From Thermocrinis albus DSM 14484 (GTDB lineage Bacteria > Aquificota > Aquificia > Aquificales > Aquificaceae), in contig NC_013894.1 in assembly GCF_000025605.1 (NCBI RefSeq), positions 1,349,529 to 1,413,528 on the forward strand: a stretch of DNA of 64,000 nt, given 5' to 3'. A model generated the notes under the pieces. That model had not been told where the DNA came from and made no database searches. It saw only the letters and a program-made list of their open reading frames with translations. Below, piece by piece: positions 44,441-52,425 of the stretch. The position numbers were made by a program, and so were the translations under genes. Every line of letters begins with the position of its first letter. Position 1 is the stretch's first letter.

Positions 44441-45794
44441 AAAGAGTTTTTGGTATTTTACAGTATTTCTTACATTTTTTGCTTTGTATTATATAATTCT
44501 TTCAGTTTTTATTGAAGAAAAAAATTATATTCATCTTAATTTACTGTTTTTCGCAGAAAAAGCAAAATTAGCTACAGAGGGAATGCCTCCAAGGTTAGAA
44601 AACATTGGTTTTGTATATCCTCCATTAGTATTTCTATTTTTTCTTATTTTTAAAAATATACCTACAGCTGTAGCTTTTCTTTCTGCATCTATTAACACTA
44701 TCTTTTTATTTACGGTTCAAAGAAAATTTAGTCTTTATTTAAGTATACTCTTTTTACTTTCCTTTTTATATCTGTTTCTCTCTACACAAATGCCTTCTCT
44801 TTTACTTTTTTATATGTTTTTGATATGGACCGTTATTTTTATTATAAGATTTATAGAAGAAAGATTATCTTTATATCTTTTTCTTGCAGGTCTTTTATAT
44901 GGATTTTCCTTTTTTGTGGATTTTAGAACTGTTTTTCTAATACCTTTCTGGATATTACTTTTTGTTTTCTTGATAAGGACTGAAAATTGGAAAGAAAAAA
45001 TAGCTATTATGACCGTATTCAATACACCAATTTTCTTCTTTTCCCTTTCATGGATGTATCTAAATTGGGTGTTTGTGGGTGATCCATTAAACTTTATTCA
45101 CTCTAAGTATTCATATTTTAAGTCTTTTCCATCATCTTCAATATTAAAAATCTCTTTTCCTCTAATTATCTTTTATTTCCTTCCTTTTATATTTCCCTAC
45201 GTTTTTGGTTTCTTTTATTTAAAGAACAAAACCTATAAATTTTTATATCTTCTTCCTGCATACACTTTTTTCATATTCCTCAAATTAAAGATGATAGAAG
45301 GGTTTTTTGTAAATGCTGTTCTTTTTAGTATTTTCTTCATGCTTTTCTATTCAGAAGCTAAAAAGTTAAAATTTGTTTTTCTTATTACCATTATTTTCAG
45401 TTTTGTACTAATTCCATTTTCTCCAGATTATAATGAAAGGACTTTTGCACGGGCAATACTTGGTATGAAAATAGAAGAAAATTTAGTGGAATATAAAAAA
45501 GTAGCAGATTTTATAAATACTCGTTCAGATGGACATATACTTATGGATGATTCTTGGGGATTTCCAATAGTGTATTTTTCTAAAGATACTAAACGTTTTA
45601 TTCTACCTTATATGTATGAATTCTATTCCGCTATTACTTCGCCGCAACTATTTGCTGAATGGATAATAGTAAATATAGCTTCAGAATCAGACAGAGTATT
45701 AAATAGCTTACCAGAATTAAAGTCTGAAAAATCAATTTATTATTATCCAGTTTATAAAGATGAAGAAATTAAGATATACATGAGGTTAAAATAA
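44430..45794 (+). CDS. Polytopic GT-C-like membrane protein
   Basis: A 454-aa, very AT-rich gene encoding about ten hydrophobic segments and a soluble C-terminal part (from about residue 350). GFVYPPLVFLFFLIF, the DFRTVFLIPFW stretch and WVFVGDPLNFIHS resemble lipid-linked-sugar (GT-C / PMT-type) glycosyltransferases, where a PP-loop follows the first periplasmic loop. No definitive catalytic Asp/Glu motif is evident. It overlaps the GT2 gene by 11 nt. A role in modifying or transferring the island's polysaccharide is a guess. Confidence 0.55.
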   Translation: MLAKKSFWYFTVFLTFFALYYIILSVFIEEKNYIHLNLLFFAEKAKLATEGMPPRLENIGFVYPPLVFLFFLIFKNIPTAVAFLSASINTIFLFTVQRKFSLYLSILFLLSFLYLFLSTQMPSLLLFYMFLIWTVIFIIRFIEERLSLYLFLAGLLYGFSFFVDFRTVFLIPFWILLFVFLIRTENWKEKIAIMTVFNTPIFFFSLSWMYLNWVFVGDPLNFIHSKYSYFKSFPSSSILKISFPLIIFYFLPFIFPYVFGFFYLKNKTYKFLYLLPAYTFFIFLKLKMIEGFFVNAVLFSIFFMLFYSEAKKLKFVFLITIIFSFVLIPFSPDYNERTFARAILGMKIEENLVEYKKVADFINTRSDGHILMDDSWGFPIVYFSKDTKRFILPYMYEFYSAITSPQLFAEWIIVNIASESDRVLNSLPELKSEKSIYYYPVYKDEEIKIYMRLK

Positions 45795-45812
45795 TGAGTA
45801 GGAGGTGCTGAC

Positions 45813-46856
45813 ATGAATAGGAGGGAGTTTATAATAGCTCTTGGTTCTCTTGTTCTTAGTAGTTGTGGAGGTTCTAGTAGCAATTCATCTGGCAGTATTT
45901 CTTTTAATAGTATACCTTTTGGCTTAGGTGAAGATCCAGCAAAACTTATTGATGCACAAGATCCAGATGGTAGAAGAGTTTTTGATTTATTAAGACCAGA
46001 TTTTGTACAAGCCTGGCTAAATGGGGCTGTTGATACAAACGGAAATGTTTACTCTCCGAGTATGAGTTATTTCGAACAGTGGTATAACCAAGGAAAATTT
46101 AAAACATGGTCTTCTTTGAATCTTGGATTTATGATAATTTCATGGGAAAACTATGATGGACAAAATCCTGCTCTTGGAGGTCCTACTTACGGAAATTATC
46201 ATATTTCTCGGCAGTTTTTGGAAGATGTAGAAAAACTTTGTATATGGCTAAAAGATTATAAATCGCAGTTGTATTTTGTTCTTGCTGCTGAACAATCTAC
46301 ATACACTGCTTGCAGATATGATAGAACTTGTAGCAATCCCTTAGCTTATTCAGATGTAATCAACAATACTACAGAAGAATATTTTTCTCGTTTAAGAGAT
46401 AACCTGTTAAGTGCTATAGATATAATTCAAAGTTATCATCCTTCTGCTTATGTAGGTACATGTTTTGGTGGTTGGTTAGTAGAGTTTGAAAGAGGACAGA
46501 GTTTTATAAATTATTTTAAACCAGTAATAGAAAAAAGCAATGCTATATTTTTCCAGAGTATGATGGATAAGAAATCTGAAGAAAATAATGGTTATGGAAA
46601 TCCTCAAAGAATACTTGCGAATCTTAACTACTTTAGTAGATTTGGTAAACCCGTAGGATTAGCTTTTTATATGCCACATAATAAAAGAGCTGATGTGATA
46701 GCTGATGATATGATTCAAATGAGTCAACAGGATTACATAAAAACACTGAAAAAGTATAGACTGCTAACTTTTGGTTTTATGGAATATGGAGTTTTAAAAG
46801 ATAACCTTTTTGATTGTTTATATAAAACTTCTCACTTTAGAAAATTACTTAGATGA
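45813..46856 (+). CDS. Secreted lipoprotein, possible TIM-barrel glycoside hydrolase
   Basis: A 347-aa protein beginning MNRREFIIALGSLVLSSCGG, which combines an RR motif with a lipobox (LSSC); a Ser-rich linker follows. The body has TIM-barrel-like features: FGLGEDP, DLLRPDFVQAWLNG, FMIISWENYDGQNP, LYFVLAAEQSTY, YVGTCFGGWLVEFERG and LTFGFMEYG, with acidic residues at strand ends. No family is recognised. Polysaccharide operons often include a periplasmic or surface hydrolase (BcsZ, PgaB), which would suit this position. SD GGAGGTG. Last island gene. Confidence 0.6.
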   Translation: MNRREFIIALGSLVLSSCGGSSSNSSGSISFNSIPFGLGEDPAKLIDAQDPDGRRVFDLLRPDFVQAWLNGAVDTNGNVYSPSMSYFEQWYNQGKFKTWSSLNLGFMIISWENYDGQNPALGGPTYGNYHISRQFLEDVEKLCIWLKDYKSQLYFVLAAEQSTYTACRYDRTCSNPLAYSDVINNTTEEYFSRLRDNLLSAIDIIQSYHPSAYVGTCFGGWLVEFERGQSFINYFKPVIEKSNAIFFQSMMDKKSEENNGYGNPQRILANLNYFSRFGKPVGLAFYMPHNKRADVIADDMIQMSQQDYIKTLKKYRLLTFGFMEYGVLKDNLFDCLYKTSHFRKLLR

Positions 46857-46901
46857 CACTTCTAGAGTTTAAGATAGCATAAAGTTTCCTGCTTAAAATA
46901 A

Positions 46902-47048
46902 GAGGAGAGAAACCTATCAGCGTCTGTTCTCTATGGATCTTTCCAAGGACAGATCGTCTGCCAACTCTATGAGGGATCCAAACTGCAGACCGTGAGATAT
47001 ACGGCTAACTTTGACAGAAGGAAAGCGTTTTTTTATGAGGGAAAGAAT
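46902..47048 (+). repeat. 147-bp direct repeat, right copy (chaN/recR 3' junction)
   Basis: The copy nearest recR. It contains the coding 3' end of recR (stop at 46917-46919 on the reverse strand) and a remnant of the chaN tail. It has the full T7 run needed for the recR frame. It is almost identical to 39484-39629. Confidence 0.95.
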
Positions 47049-47525
47049 ATAGTTGGCCGTTGCTTCTCCCTCCACGTTGGGGTTTGTGGCCAGTATAACC
47101 TCCTTCACACCGTAGTTTTCTATTCTCCTAAGAAGGCCTTCTATGTTGAGGTCCTCTGCGGAGATACCCTCCAAGGGTGCTATCCTCCCTCCCAAAACGT
47201 GATACACACCTGTGTATCTCTCCAGACGCTCTATAGCGTAAGCGTCCTGAGATTCCTCTACCACACACAAAAAGCGCTTATTTCTCTTAGTATCGCTACA
47301 TATCCTACACGGATCCGTATCGGATACAAGACCACACTCGCTGCATTTTCTGGCAGATCGAGAGAGTTCAAAAAGAGTCTTTAGGATCTCATCACGCTCC
47401 TCTGGGCTCAGTTTTAGAAAGTTGTACACAAAACGAGAGGCACTCCTCTCGCCGTAGGTGGGTATATAAGTTAGCACCTCCAACGCCCTTTTTAAAACCG
47501 GCGGTATGTATTCCTGATAAGCCAT
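46917..47525 (-). CDS. recR: Recombination protein RecR
   Basis: RecR works with RecO and RecF to load RecA at gaps. The 202-aa protein has the helix-hairpin-helix region IPTYGERSASRF, the four-Cys zinc site CSECGLVSDTDPCRIC, and a Toprim domain (FLCVVEESQDAYAIE; VILATNPNVEGEATANYI). Standard length. No SD: TATAAT on its strand (47537-47532) is only 6 nt from the ATG, so a leaderless mRNA is likely. Its last 44 or so codons lie in the duplicated segment, yet the gene is intact. Confidence 0.95.
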   Translation of the reverse strand: MAYQEYIPPVLKRALEVLTYIPTYGERSASRFVYNFLKLSPEERDEILKTLFELSRSARKCSECGLVSDTDPCRICSDTKRNKRFLCVVEESQDAYAIERLERYTGVYHVLGGRIAPLEGISAEDLNIEGLLRRIENYGVKEVILATNPNVEGEATANYILSLIKKRFPSVKVSRISHGLQFGSLIELADDLSLERSIENRR

Positions 47526-47554
47526 GGTTGTATTATAGCCATATATTCTTTCTT

Positions 47555-48604
47555 ATGCGTATAGCAGTGGGAATGAGTGGTGGTGTAGACAGTAGCGTGA
47601 CCGCCCTTTTACTGAAGGAGGAGGGTCACGAAGTTATAGGTGTAACACTGCGCTTTTACAAAGCTGTCTGTAATACAGAGGATCTGCGTGTGTGTTGTTC
47701 CCCCCAAGATGTTAAAGACGCTGTTTTAGTTTCCCAGAGGTTAGGTATACCTCACATAACCCTCGACTGGGAAAAGATCTTTTACGAAAGAGTTATCAAG
47801 TACTTCGTAGAAGGGTACAAGGAAGGTATCACACCCAATCCCTGTGCCGTGTGTAACAGAGAGGTGAAGACGGGTTTTCTGGCTCGTTACCTGCGTAATG
47901 TAGCCCTCATAGACAGATTGGCGACAGGCCATTACGTGAGAAAGATCCAGTACATGGGCTACTCTCTCCTTGCTAGGGGTAAGGACACTACCAGAGACCA
48001 ATCTTACTTTATGGCTCTTGTAAGGGGAGAAGATATACCATTACTGGAGTTTCCCCTCGGTGATAAGACAAAGGAGGAGGTGAGAAAGATAGCGGAGGAG
48101 AAGGGACTTCCCACGGCACGCAAGAGGGATTCCCAAGAGGTATGTTTTCTCATGGGGAGGTCACCTGGAGAGTACATGAAGGATATACTGGGGGAGAGAG
48201 AGGGACCTATCGTTTACAAGGGTAAAGTGGTAGGTAAGCATAGGGGTTACTACGCCTACACAGTGGGTCAGAGGAGAGGCCTCTCGGTAGCTTTGGGAAA
48301 ACCTGTGTATGTGACAGGTATTGACCCCATCACCAACACAGTGTTTGTAGGAGACGAAGAGGAGCTTTACAAGGACTGGTTGTTACTGGAGGATATAAAC
48401 TTTCATCTTCCCATGCATCTGTGGAGCAGACCTGCGGTACAGACACGATACAGGAGCAAAACGGTAGAGGTTAGAGACATAGAGAAGCTTCCTAACGGTT
48501 ACAAAGTTTACCTCAAGGAACCTGTAAGGGCCATCACACCCGGGCAAGTTTGTGCCTTTTACGAGGGGGATGTACTGTTGGGAGGGGGAATAATTAGGAT
48601 ATAA
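47555..48604 (+). CDS. mnmA: tRNA-specific 2-thiouridylase MnmA
   Basis: MnmA thiolates U34 of tRNA-Lys, Glu and Gln. The 349-aa protein starts with the PP-loop MRIAVGMSGGVDSSVTA and has the catalytic cysteine regions NPCAVCNREVK and SQEVCFLMG, plus DQSYFMALV. ATG 47555 is chosen because homology begins there. It has no SD, but TATATT lies 7 nt upstream, another leaderless candidate. Divergent from recR with only 29 nt between them. Confidence 0.96.
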   Translation: MRIAVGMSGGVDSSVTALLLKEEGHEVIGVTLRFYKAVCNTEDLRVCCSPQDVKDAVLVSQRLGIPHITLDWEKIFYERVIKYFVEGYKEGITPNPCAVCNREVKTGFLARYLRNVALIDRLATGHYVRKIQYMGYSLLARGKDTTRDQSYFMALVRGEDIPLLEFPLGDKTKEEVRKIAEEKGLPTARKRDSQEVCFLMGRSPGEYMKDILGEREGPIVYKGKVVGKHRGYYAYTVGQRRGLSVALGKPVYVTGIDPITNTVFVGDEEELYKDWLLLEDINFHLPMHLWSRPAVQTRYRSKTVEVRDIEKLPNGYKVYLKEPVRAITPGQVCAFYEGDVLLGGGIIRI

Positions 48605-48629
48605 TTATATTCTAAAGGAGGTGAGAGAA

Positions 48630-48836
48630 ATGACGATGGACAGAGTTCTGAGACTCACATCAGGAGGCGTTCTTTTGTTAGTTTTTCTGGTGGCCATACT
48701 ACCCTCCGACATACATTGGTTCTGGAAGGCCTTTATTCTCTTTATGGCCATAAATCAGATTCAATCTGCCTTTACCAATTGGTGTCCTGTGATGGTTCTT
48801 TACAGGAAGATGGGTATAAAGGAGTGTGAGTGCTAA
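48630..48836 (+). CDS. DUF2892-type small membrane protein
   Basis: A 68-aa protein with two hydrophobic segments, starting TMDRVLRLTSGGVLL and ending FTNWCPVMVLYRKMGIKECEC. The pattern R-x3-G-x3-L and TNWCP-x10-G is that of the DUF2892 / YgaP-like transmembrane domain often found alone or fused to rhodanese. The conserved Cys in the NWCP motif and two terminal Cys could be redox-active or bind sulfur, but the function is unknown. AAGGAGG sits 8 nt before ATG 48630. Overlaps the bioH-like start. Confidence 0.85.
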   Translation: MTMDRVLRLTSGGVLLLVFLVAILPSDIHWFWKAFILFMAINQIQSAFTNWCPVMVLYRKMGIKECEC

Positions 48837-49461
48837 CGTATTTCTGCACGGATGGGGTTTCAGCTCCAAGGTGTTTCGTCATTTTGAAGGTATTAAGATA
48901 GACCTCCCTTATCACGGGAGGTCCTCCCTTCGGTACACCTCTTTAGATAAGTTGGTGGAAGAAATCGCCCTTAGAGTGCCTCCCCACAGCCTTTTGGTAG
49001 GTTGGTCCTTGGGGGGTAGTGTGGCTCTTCTGCTGGCTCATCGCTTTCCCAAGAAAGTGAAGTCCCTCATACTCATAGGTACGACCGCTCATTTCAGAAG
49101 GTACTGGCCGGAGAAGAACTTAAGGGGTTTCTTGCTGAAAGTGAGACAGAAAAGGGACAGCTTTTTGTGGCACTTCAGAAGACTGGCTTACGGGAGGGAG
49201 TTCACCGATGCTCTGGACATAGATGGAGCGACGGAACTTCTCGAAGACTACATGAACCTAAATCTCTTTCCTCTACTACCCACCATTAGGAAACCTGTGA
49301 TAATACTGCACGGAGTTCTGGACCAGGTAGTGCCCTTAAGGGCGGCTTTGGATCTTTACAGAAGATTACCGAAGGCTAAATTCTTATCTTTTGCAGGAGG
49401 ACACTTTCCCCTTCATGAGGATACTATCCGTAAGGTTCTCAAGGGCGTGTCACAGTTATGA
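48826..49461 (+). CDS. bioH: Alpha/beta hydrolase, probable pimeloyl-ACP methyl ester esterase (BioH-like)
   Basis: A 211-aa alpha/beta hydrolase with oxyanion motif FLHGWGFSS, nucleophile elbow GWSLGGS, an Asp in GVLDQVVP and a His in AGGHFPLHE: a complete catalytic triad. The HGWG start, the small size and direct overlap with a BioC-type methyltransferase support a BioH role, cleaving the methyl ester that BioC installs during pimelate synthesis for biotin. A generic esterase is the alternative. GTG start inside the DUF2892 gene end. Confidence 0.75.
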   Translation: MSANVFLHGWGFSSKVFRHFEGIKIDLPYHGRSSLRYTSLDKLVEEIALRVPPHSLLVGWSLGGSVALLLAHRFPKKVKSLILIGTTAHFRRYWPEKNLRGFLLKVRQKRDSFLWHFRRLAYGREFTDALDIDGATELLEDYMNLNLFPLLPTIRKPVIILHGVLDQVVPLRAALDLYRRLPKAKFLSFAGGHFPLHEDTIRKVLKGVSQL

Positions 49462-50071
49462 CAGGTGGGCTATACCCCAGAGGGAGAGTGCTCAGATTCT
49501 CAGAAGTATAAGACCTCTGTACGGTAGAGTGTTGGACGCCGGCTGTGGCACAGGTATGGCCAGTCAAGGTGTAGCTGAAGCTGTGGGTGTAGATATATCT
49601 TCTGGGATGGCACGGCGCTACAGAGAAACAGGAAGAACAGCGGTGGTGGGTGATCTTCATCATCTGCCCTTTAAGGACAAAAGCTTTGACTTTGCCATCA
49701 GCAACTTCTCGTTACATTGGACAGATCTAACCAAAAGCATACCGGAGATACTGCGAGTTGTAAGAAAAGGGTTTCTCGGCGCTCTCCCCGTGGAGGGTAG
49801 TCTACCCCACACTGGTTTTCCTTTTCCACAGAAGGACGTCGTTCTGTATCATCTGGAAAAGTGGGGAGGAAAGATAGCGGTGTCTTTTATAAGGGAGATA
49901 GCCATACCCTTCAGAGGTATGGATCTGGTGCGCTTTCTGCATTACACGGGAAGCACGTATAACCCAGCTCGGGAACCTGGTAGGGTACTTTCCAGAAAAG
50001 CTTTGGCCGATCTTATAAGCAAAATTGACAGTACTTCCTTTGTGGTGTTATTCTTTTACTGTGAGGTGTGA
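49415..50071 (+). CDS. bioC: Malonyl-ACP O-methyltransferase BioC
   Basis: BioC methylates malonyl-ACP so the fatty acid machinery can make pimeloyl-ACP methyl ester. The 218-aa protein has the characteristic BioC start RFSRACHSYDRWAIPQRESA, SAM motif I VLDAGCGTG, and LPFKDKSFDFAISNFSLHW (key part FDFAISNFSLHW). Shorter than many BioC proteins. ATG 49415 matches the family N-terminus. It overlaps bioH by 47 nt, and its stop overlaps the region before htrA. Other biotin genes are not in the window. Confidence 0.85.
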   Translation: MRILSVRFSRACHSYDRWAIPQRESAQILRSIRPLYGRVLDAGCGTGMASQGVAEAVGVDISSGMARRYRETGRTAVVGDLHHLPFKDKSFDFAISNFSLHWTDLTKSIPEILRVVRKGFLGALPVEGSLPHTGFPFPQKDVVLYHLEKWGGKIAVSFIREIAIPFRGMDLVRFLHYTGSTYNPAREPGRVLSRKALADLISKIDSTSFVVLFFYCEV

Positions 50072-50076
50072 GAAAG

Positions 50077-51486
50077 ATGAGGAGGGTTAAGATGTTGGTT
50101 TTGGCACTGTCCTTCCTCTTTTCCCTGATTCTACTGGATGGGTGTAAGGCCCAAAAGGTGCAACAGCCACAGGTAACGCCTGCTGTGGTTCAGACACCTG
50201 TGTTGGAACAGTTCGAGAAAGAACTCACAAAGGTGGTGGAGAGCGTTTCCCCCTCTGTGGTCACTGTGCTTAGTAGGCAGGAAGTCAACATAAATCCCTT
50301 CGATGAAGATTTTCCCTTCCCCTTCCCCTTCCAGATACCACAGGAAAGAAGGTCCTTAGGTTCTGGTGTCATAATAGACTACAAAAATGGTAAGTTTTAC
50401 ATACTAACCAACAATCATGTGGTTCAGAACGCCCAAAAGATCAGAGTGAGGTTTGACCCTCACATGGAGAAGGACGCAAGACTGGTAGGAGGTGATCCTC
50501 GCACAGACGTAGCCGTTCTAGAGGTGGACGCAAAGGGTATAGATAACCCCGCCGCTCGTGTGGCCAAGCTGGGCAACTCCGATAACCTTAAGGTGGGTCA
50601 GTTGGTGATAGCCATAGGGAACCCTTACGGTTTGGAAAGGACCGTGACGGTAGGAGTGATATCCGCTTTACGCAGATCCATAGGACTTACCCAGTATGAG
50701 AGCTACATACAGACAGACGCTGCCATAAATCCAGGTAACTCAGGTGGACCTTTGGTTAACATAAAGGGCGAGGTGATAGGTATCAACACCGCCATAGTAG
50801 CGGAAGGGCAGGGTTTGGGTTTCGCCATTCCCATCAACTTGGCTAGATGGGTGGCAGACCAGCTCATAGAGAAAGGAAAAGTAGTTAGGGGATGGTTGGG
50901 TGTGGTGATACAAGATATAACACCTGAAATAGCGGAAACCATAGGTATAAAGGAAGGCGTTCTGATAGCTCAAGTCATGCCATCCAGCCCGGCTGCCAAG
51001 GCTGGTCTCAGACCTGGTGACGTAATAATAGCCATAAACGGAGAGAAGGTATCAGAAGTAAGGGATCTTCAGTTCAGGGTAATGAAAACAAAACCTGGTA
51101 CTGAGGTTACATTACGCATAGTGAGGGACAAGAAGGAAACAGACGTGAAGGTGGTGGTAGGAGAGCTACCAGAAAGTCCCCCTTCAGCGGAGGCACCACA
51201 GCAAACAGAAAACTTAGGACTTTCCTTGAGGGACCTGACACCTACCGAACAGTCAAGACTTGGCGTCAAGGGTGTACTGGTGATGGGAGTGGTTCCGGGG
51301 AGTCCAGCCTACAGAAGCGGTGTAAGACCCGGCGATGTTATCATCTCTGTCAACAACCAACCGGTGGACAACTCTACTCAGTTCTGGCAAAGAATAGAGG
51401 AGATAAAACGTGCTGGTCGTGACAGAGCCCTTATCCTTATCAGGAGAGGTGGAAACAATCTGTTCTTAGTGTTATATTTGAGATAA
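50077..51486 (+). CDS. HtrA/DegP-type serine protease, lipoprotein
   Basis: A 469-aa periplasmic protease. The signal ends in a lipobox (LILLDGC, Cys near residue 23), so it is probably a lipid-anchored form. The trypsin-like domain has His in ILTNNHVVQ, Asp in RTDVAVLE and Ser in NPGNSGGPLVN. Two PDZ domains follow (GWLGVVIQDITPE; LGLSLRDLTPTEQ). The family degrades or refolds damaged envelope proteins. A GTG at 50068 overlaps the bioC stop, but ATG 50077 has better SD spacing (GAGGTG, 8 nt). Confidence 0.95.
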   Translation: MRRVKMLVLALSFLFSLILLDGCKAQKVQQPQVTPAVVQTPVLEQFEKELTKVVESVSPSVVTVLSRQEVNINPFDEDFPFPFPFQIPQERRSLGSGVIIDYKNGKFYILTNNHVVQNAQKIRVRFDPHMEKDARLVGGDPRTDVAVLEVDAKGIDNPAARVAKLGNSDNLKVGQLVIAIGNPYGLERTVTVGVISALRRSIGLTQYESYIQTDAAINPGNSGGPLVNIKGEVIGINTAIVAEGQGLGFAIPINLARWVADQLIEKGKVVRGWLGVVIQDITPEIAETIGIKEGVLIAQVMPSSPAAKAGLRPGDVIIAINGEKVSEVRDLQFRVMKTKPGTEVTLRIVRDKKETDVKVVVGELPESPPSAEAPQQTENLGLSLRDLTPTEQSRLGVKGVLVMGVVPGSPAYRSGVRPGDVIISVNNQPVDNSTQFWQRIEEIKRAGRDRALILIRRGGNNLFLVLYLR

Positions 51487-51492
51487 GGGGAG

Positions 51493-52425
51493 ATGATGTC
51501 CGACACAGAGCAGGAGATCCTAGCCCAGTACCTGAAGAAGGTTTCTAAAATACCCCTCCTGACGCCTGAAGAAGAGAAGGAATTGGCCAGAAGGGCGAAG
51601 GAGGGTGACACGGAGGCCTTGAGGAAACTGGTGGAGTCTAACCTCAGATTCGTCATAAGTATAGCCAAACAGTACCAGGGTTATGGCCTACCTCTATCGG
51701 AACTCATAGCGGCCGGTAACTACGGTCTTGTGGAGGCAGCAAAACGTTTTGACCCAGACAGAGGTGTTAAGTTTATATCTTACGCGGTATGGTGGATAAG
51801 GCAGGCTATCATGCAGGCCCTCTCCCAGCAATCGGGAGCTGTTCGTATACCCCTCAAACAGTCCCACGTTATCAACAGAATAGCCAGTATATACAGTAAA
51901 CTCTACAAGGAGCAGGAGAAGGAACCTACAGCGGAAGAGGTCGCTTACGAGTACACTAAAGAAATACTACAGAAGGAGATGGAGAGGGAACTGGGCAGAC
52001 CGCCCACAGAGGAGGAGATTGAAAGGCGCATCAAGAAGGAGGGGCTGAAAATAAGTCCTCAGGAGGTGGAGAAATGCCTCCAGATATGTAAAGCACCCCT
52101 CTCCCTGGATGCACCCATTGGAGAGGACGAGGACACTTTCTTTGTGGATCTTCTCAGTAAGCACGGTAGCGCAGATGTAGAGGAAAAGGTTCTCACCGAG
52201 TTCTTAGAAAAGGAGATAGAGGAGATGTTGGACAAACTTCCCGAGAAGGAAAGGAGGGTCATAGAGCTCAGGTTTGGACTGAGGGGGGAGGAACCGAGGA
52301 CCCTCAGAGAGATAGGGGAGATCCTTAACATATCTAGGGAGAGAGTAAGGCAGCTAGAAACGCGTGCTCTCAGAAAGCTCCGTAACATGGCTATGAAAAA
52401 ACATCTGAAGGACTTTCTGAGCTGA
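51493..52425 (+). CDS. RNA polymerase sigma factor, sigma-70 family (RpoD/RpoS-like, group 2 size)
   Basis: The 310-aa protein lacks the long N-terminal region 1.1 and the nonconserved insert of primary sigma factors. Region 1.2 is YLKKVSKIPLLTPEEEKELA, region 2 LRFVISIAKQYQGYGL and FDPDRGVKFISYAVWWIRQAI (key part FISYAVWWIRQAI), region 3 LGRPPTEEEIERRI. Region 4 has LRFGLRGEEPRTLREIG and the helix-turn-helix ISRERVRQLETRALRKLR. The regions that read -10 and -35 are near-consensus, so it should recognise housekeeping-like promoters; an alternative stationary or stress sigma is likely. Overlaps truB by one base. Confidence 0.9.
   Translation: MMSDTEQEILAQYLKKVSKIPLLTPEEEKELARRAKEGDTEALRKLVESNLRFVISIAKQYQGYGLPLSELIAAGNYGLVEAAKRFDPDRGVKFISYAVWWIRQAIMQALSQQSGAVRIPLKQSHVINRIASIYSKLYKEQEKEPTAEEVAYEYTKEILQKEMERELGRPPTEEEIERRIKKEGLKISPQEVEKCLQICKAPLSLDAPIGEDEDTFFVDLLSKHGSADVEEKVLTEFLEKEIEEMLDKLPEKERRVIELRFGLRGEEPRTLREIGEILNISRERVRQLETRALRKLRNMAMKKHLKDFLS

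Larger units (their letters stand above)
39630..46901. mobile_element. AT-rich genomic island (exopolysaccharide locus) between direct repeats
   Basis: About 7.3 kb of visibly AT-rich DNA with A/T-ending codons contrasts with the GC-balanced flanks and is bounded by near-identical 146/147-bp direct repeats. Six same-strand genes encode a putative c-di-GMP-responsive polysaccharide system. No integrase, transposase or tRNA is present. Both bordering genes (chaN, recR) stay intact because the repeat includes their overlapping tails. This fits integration by a single crossover within the chaN-recR junction, or a site-specific event whose recombinase is absent; the mechanism is inferred. Confidence 0.8.

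Noticed and set aside
39630-46901. Prophage or integrative element with its own recombinase
   Set aside because: All six genes are envelope or polysaccharide type; no integrase, transposase, replication or capsid gene is seen.
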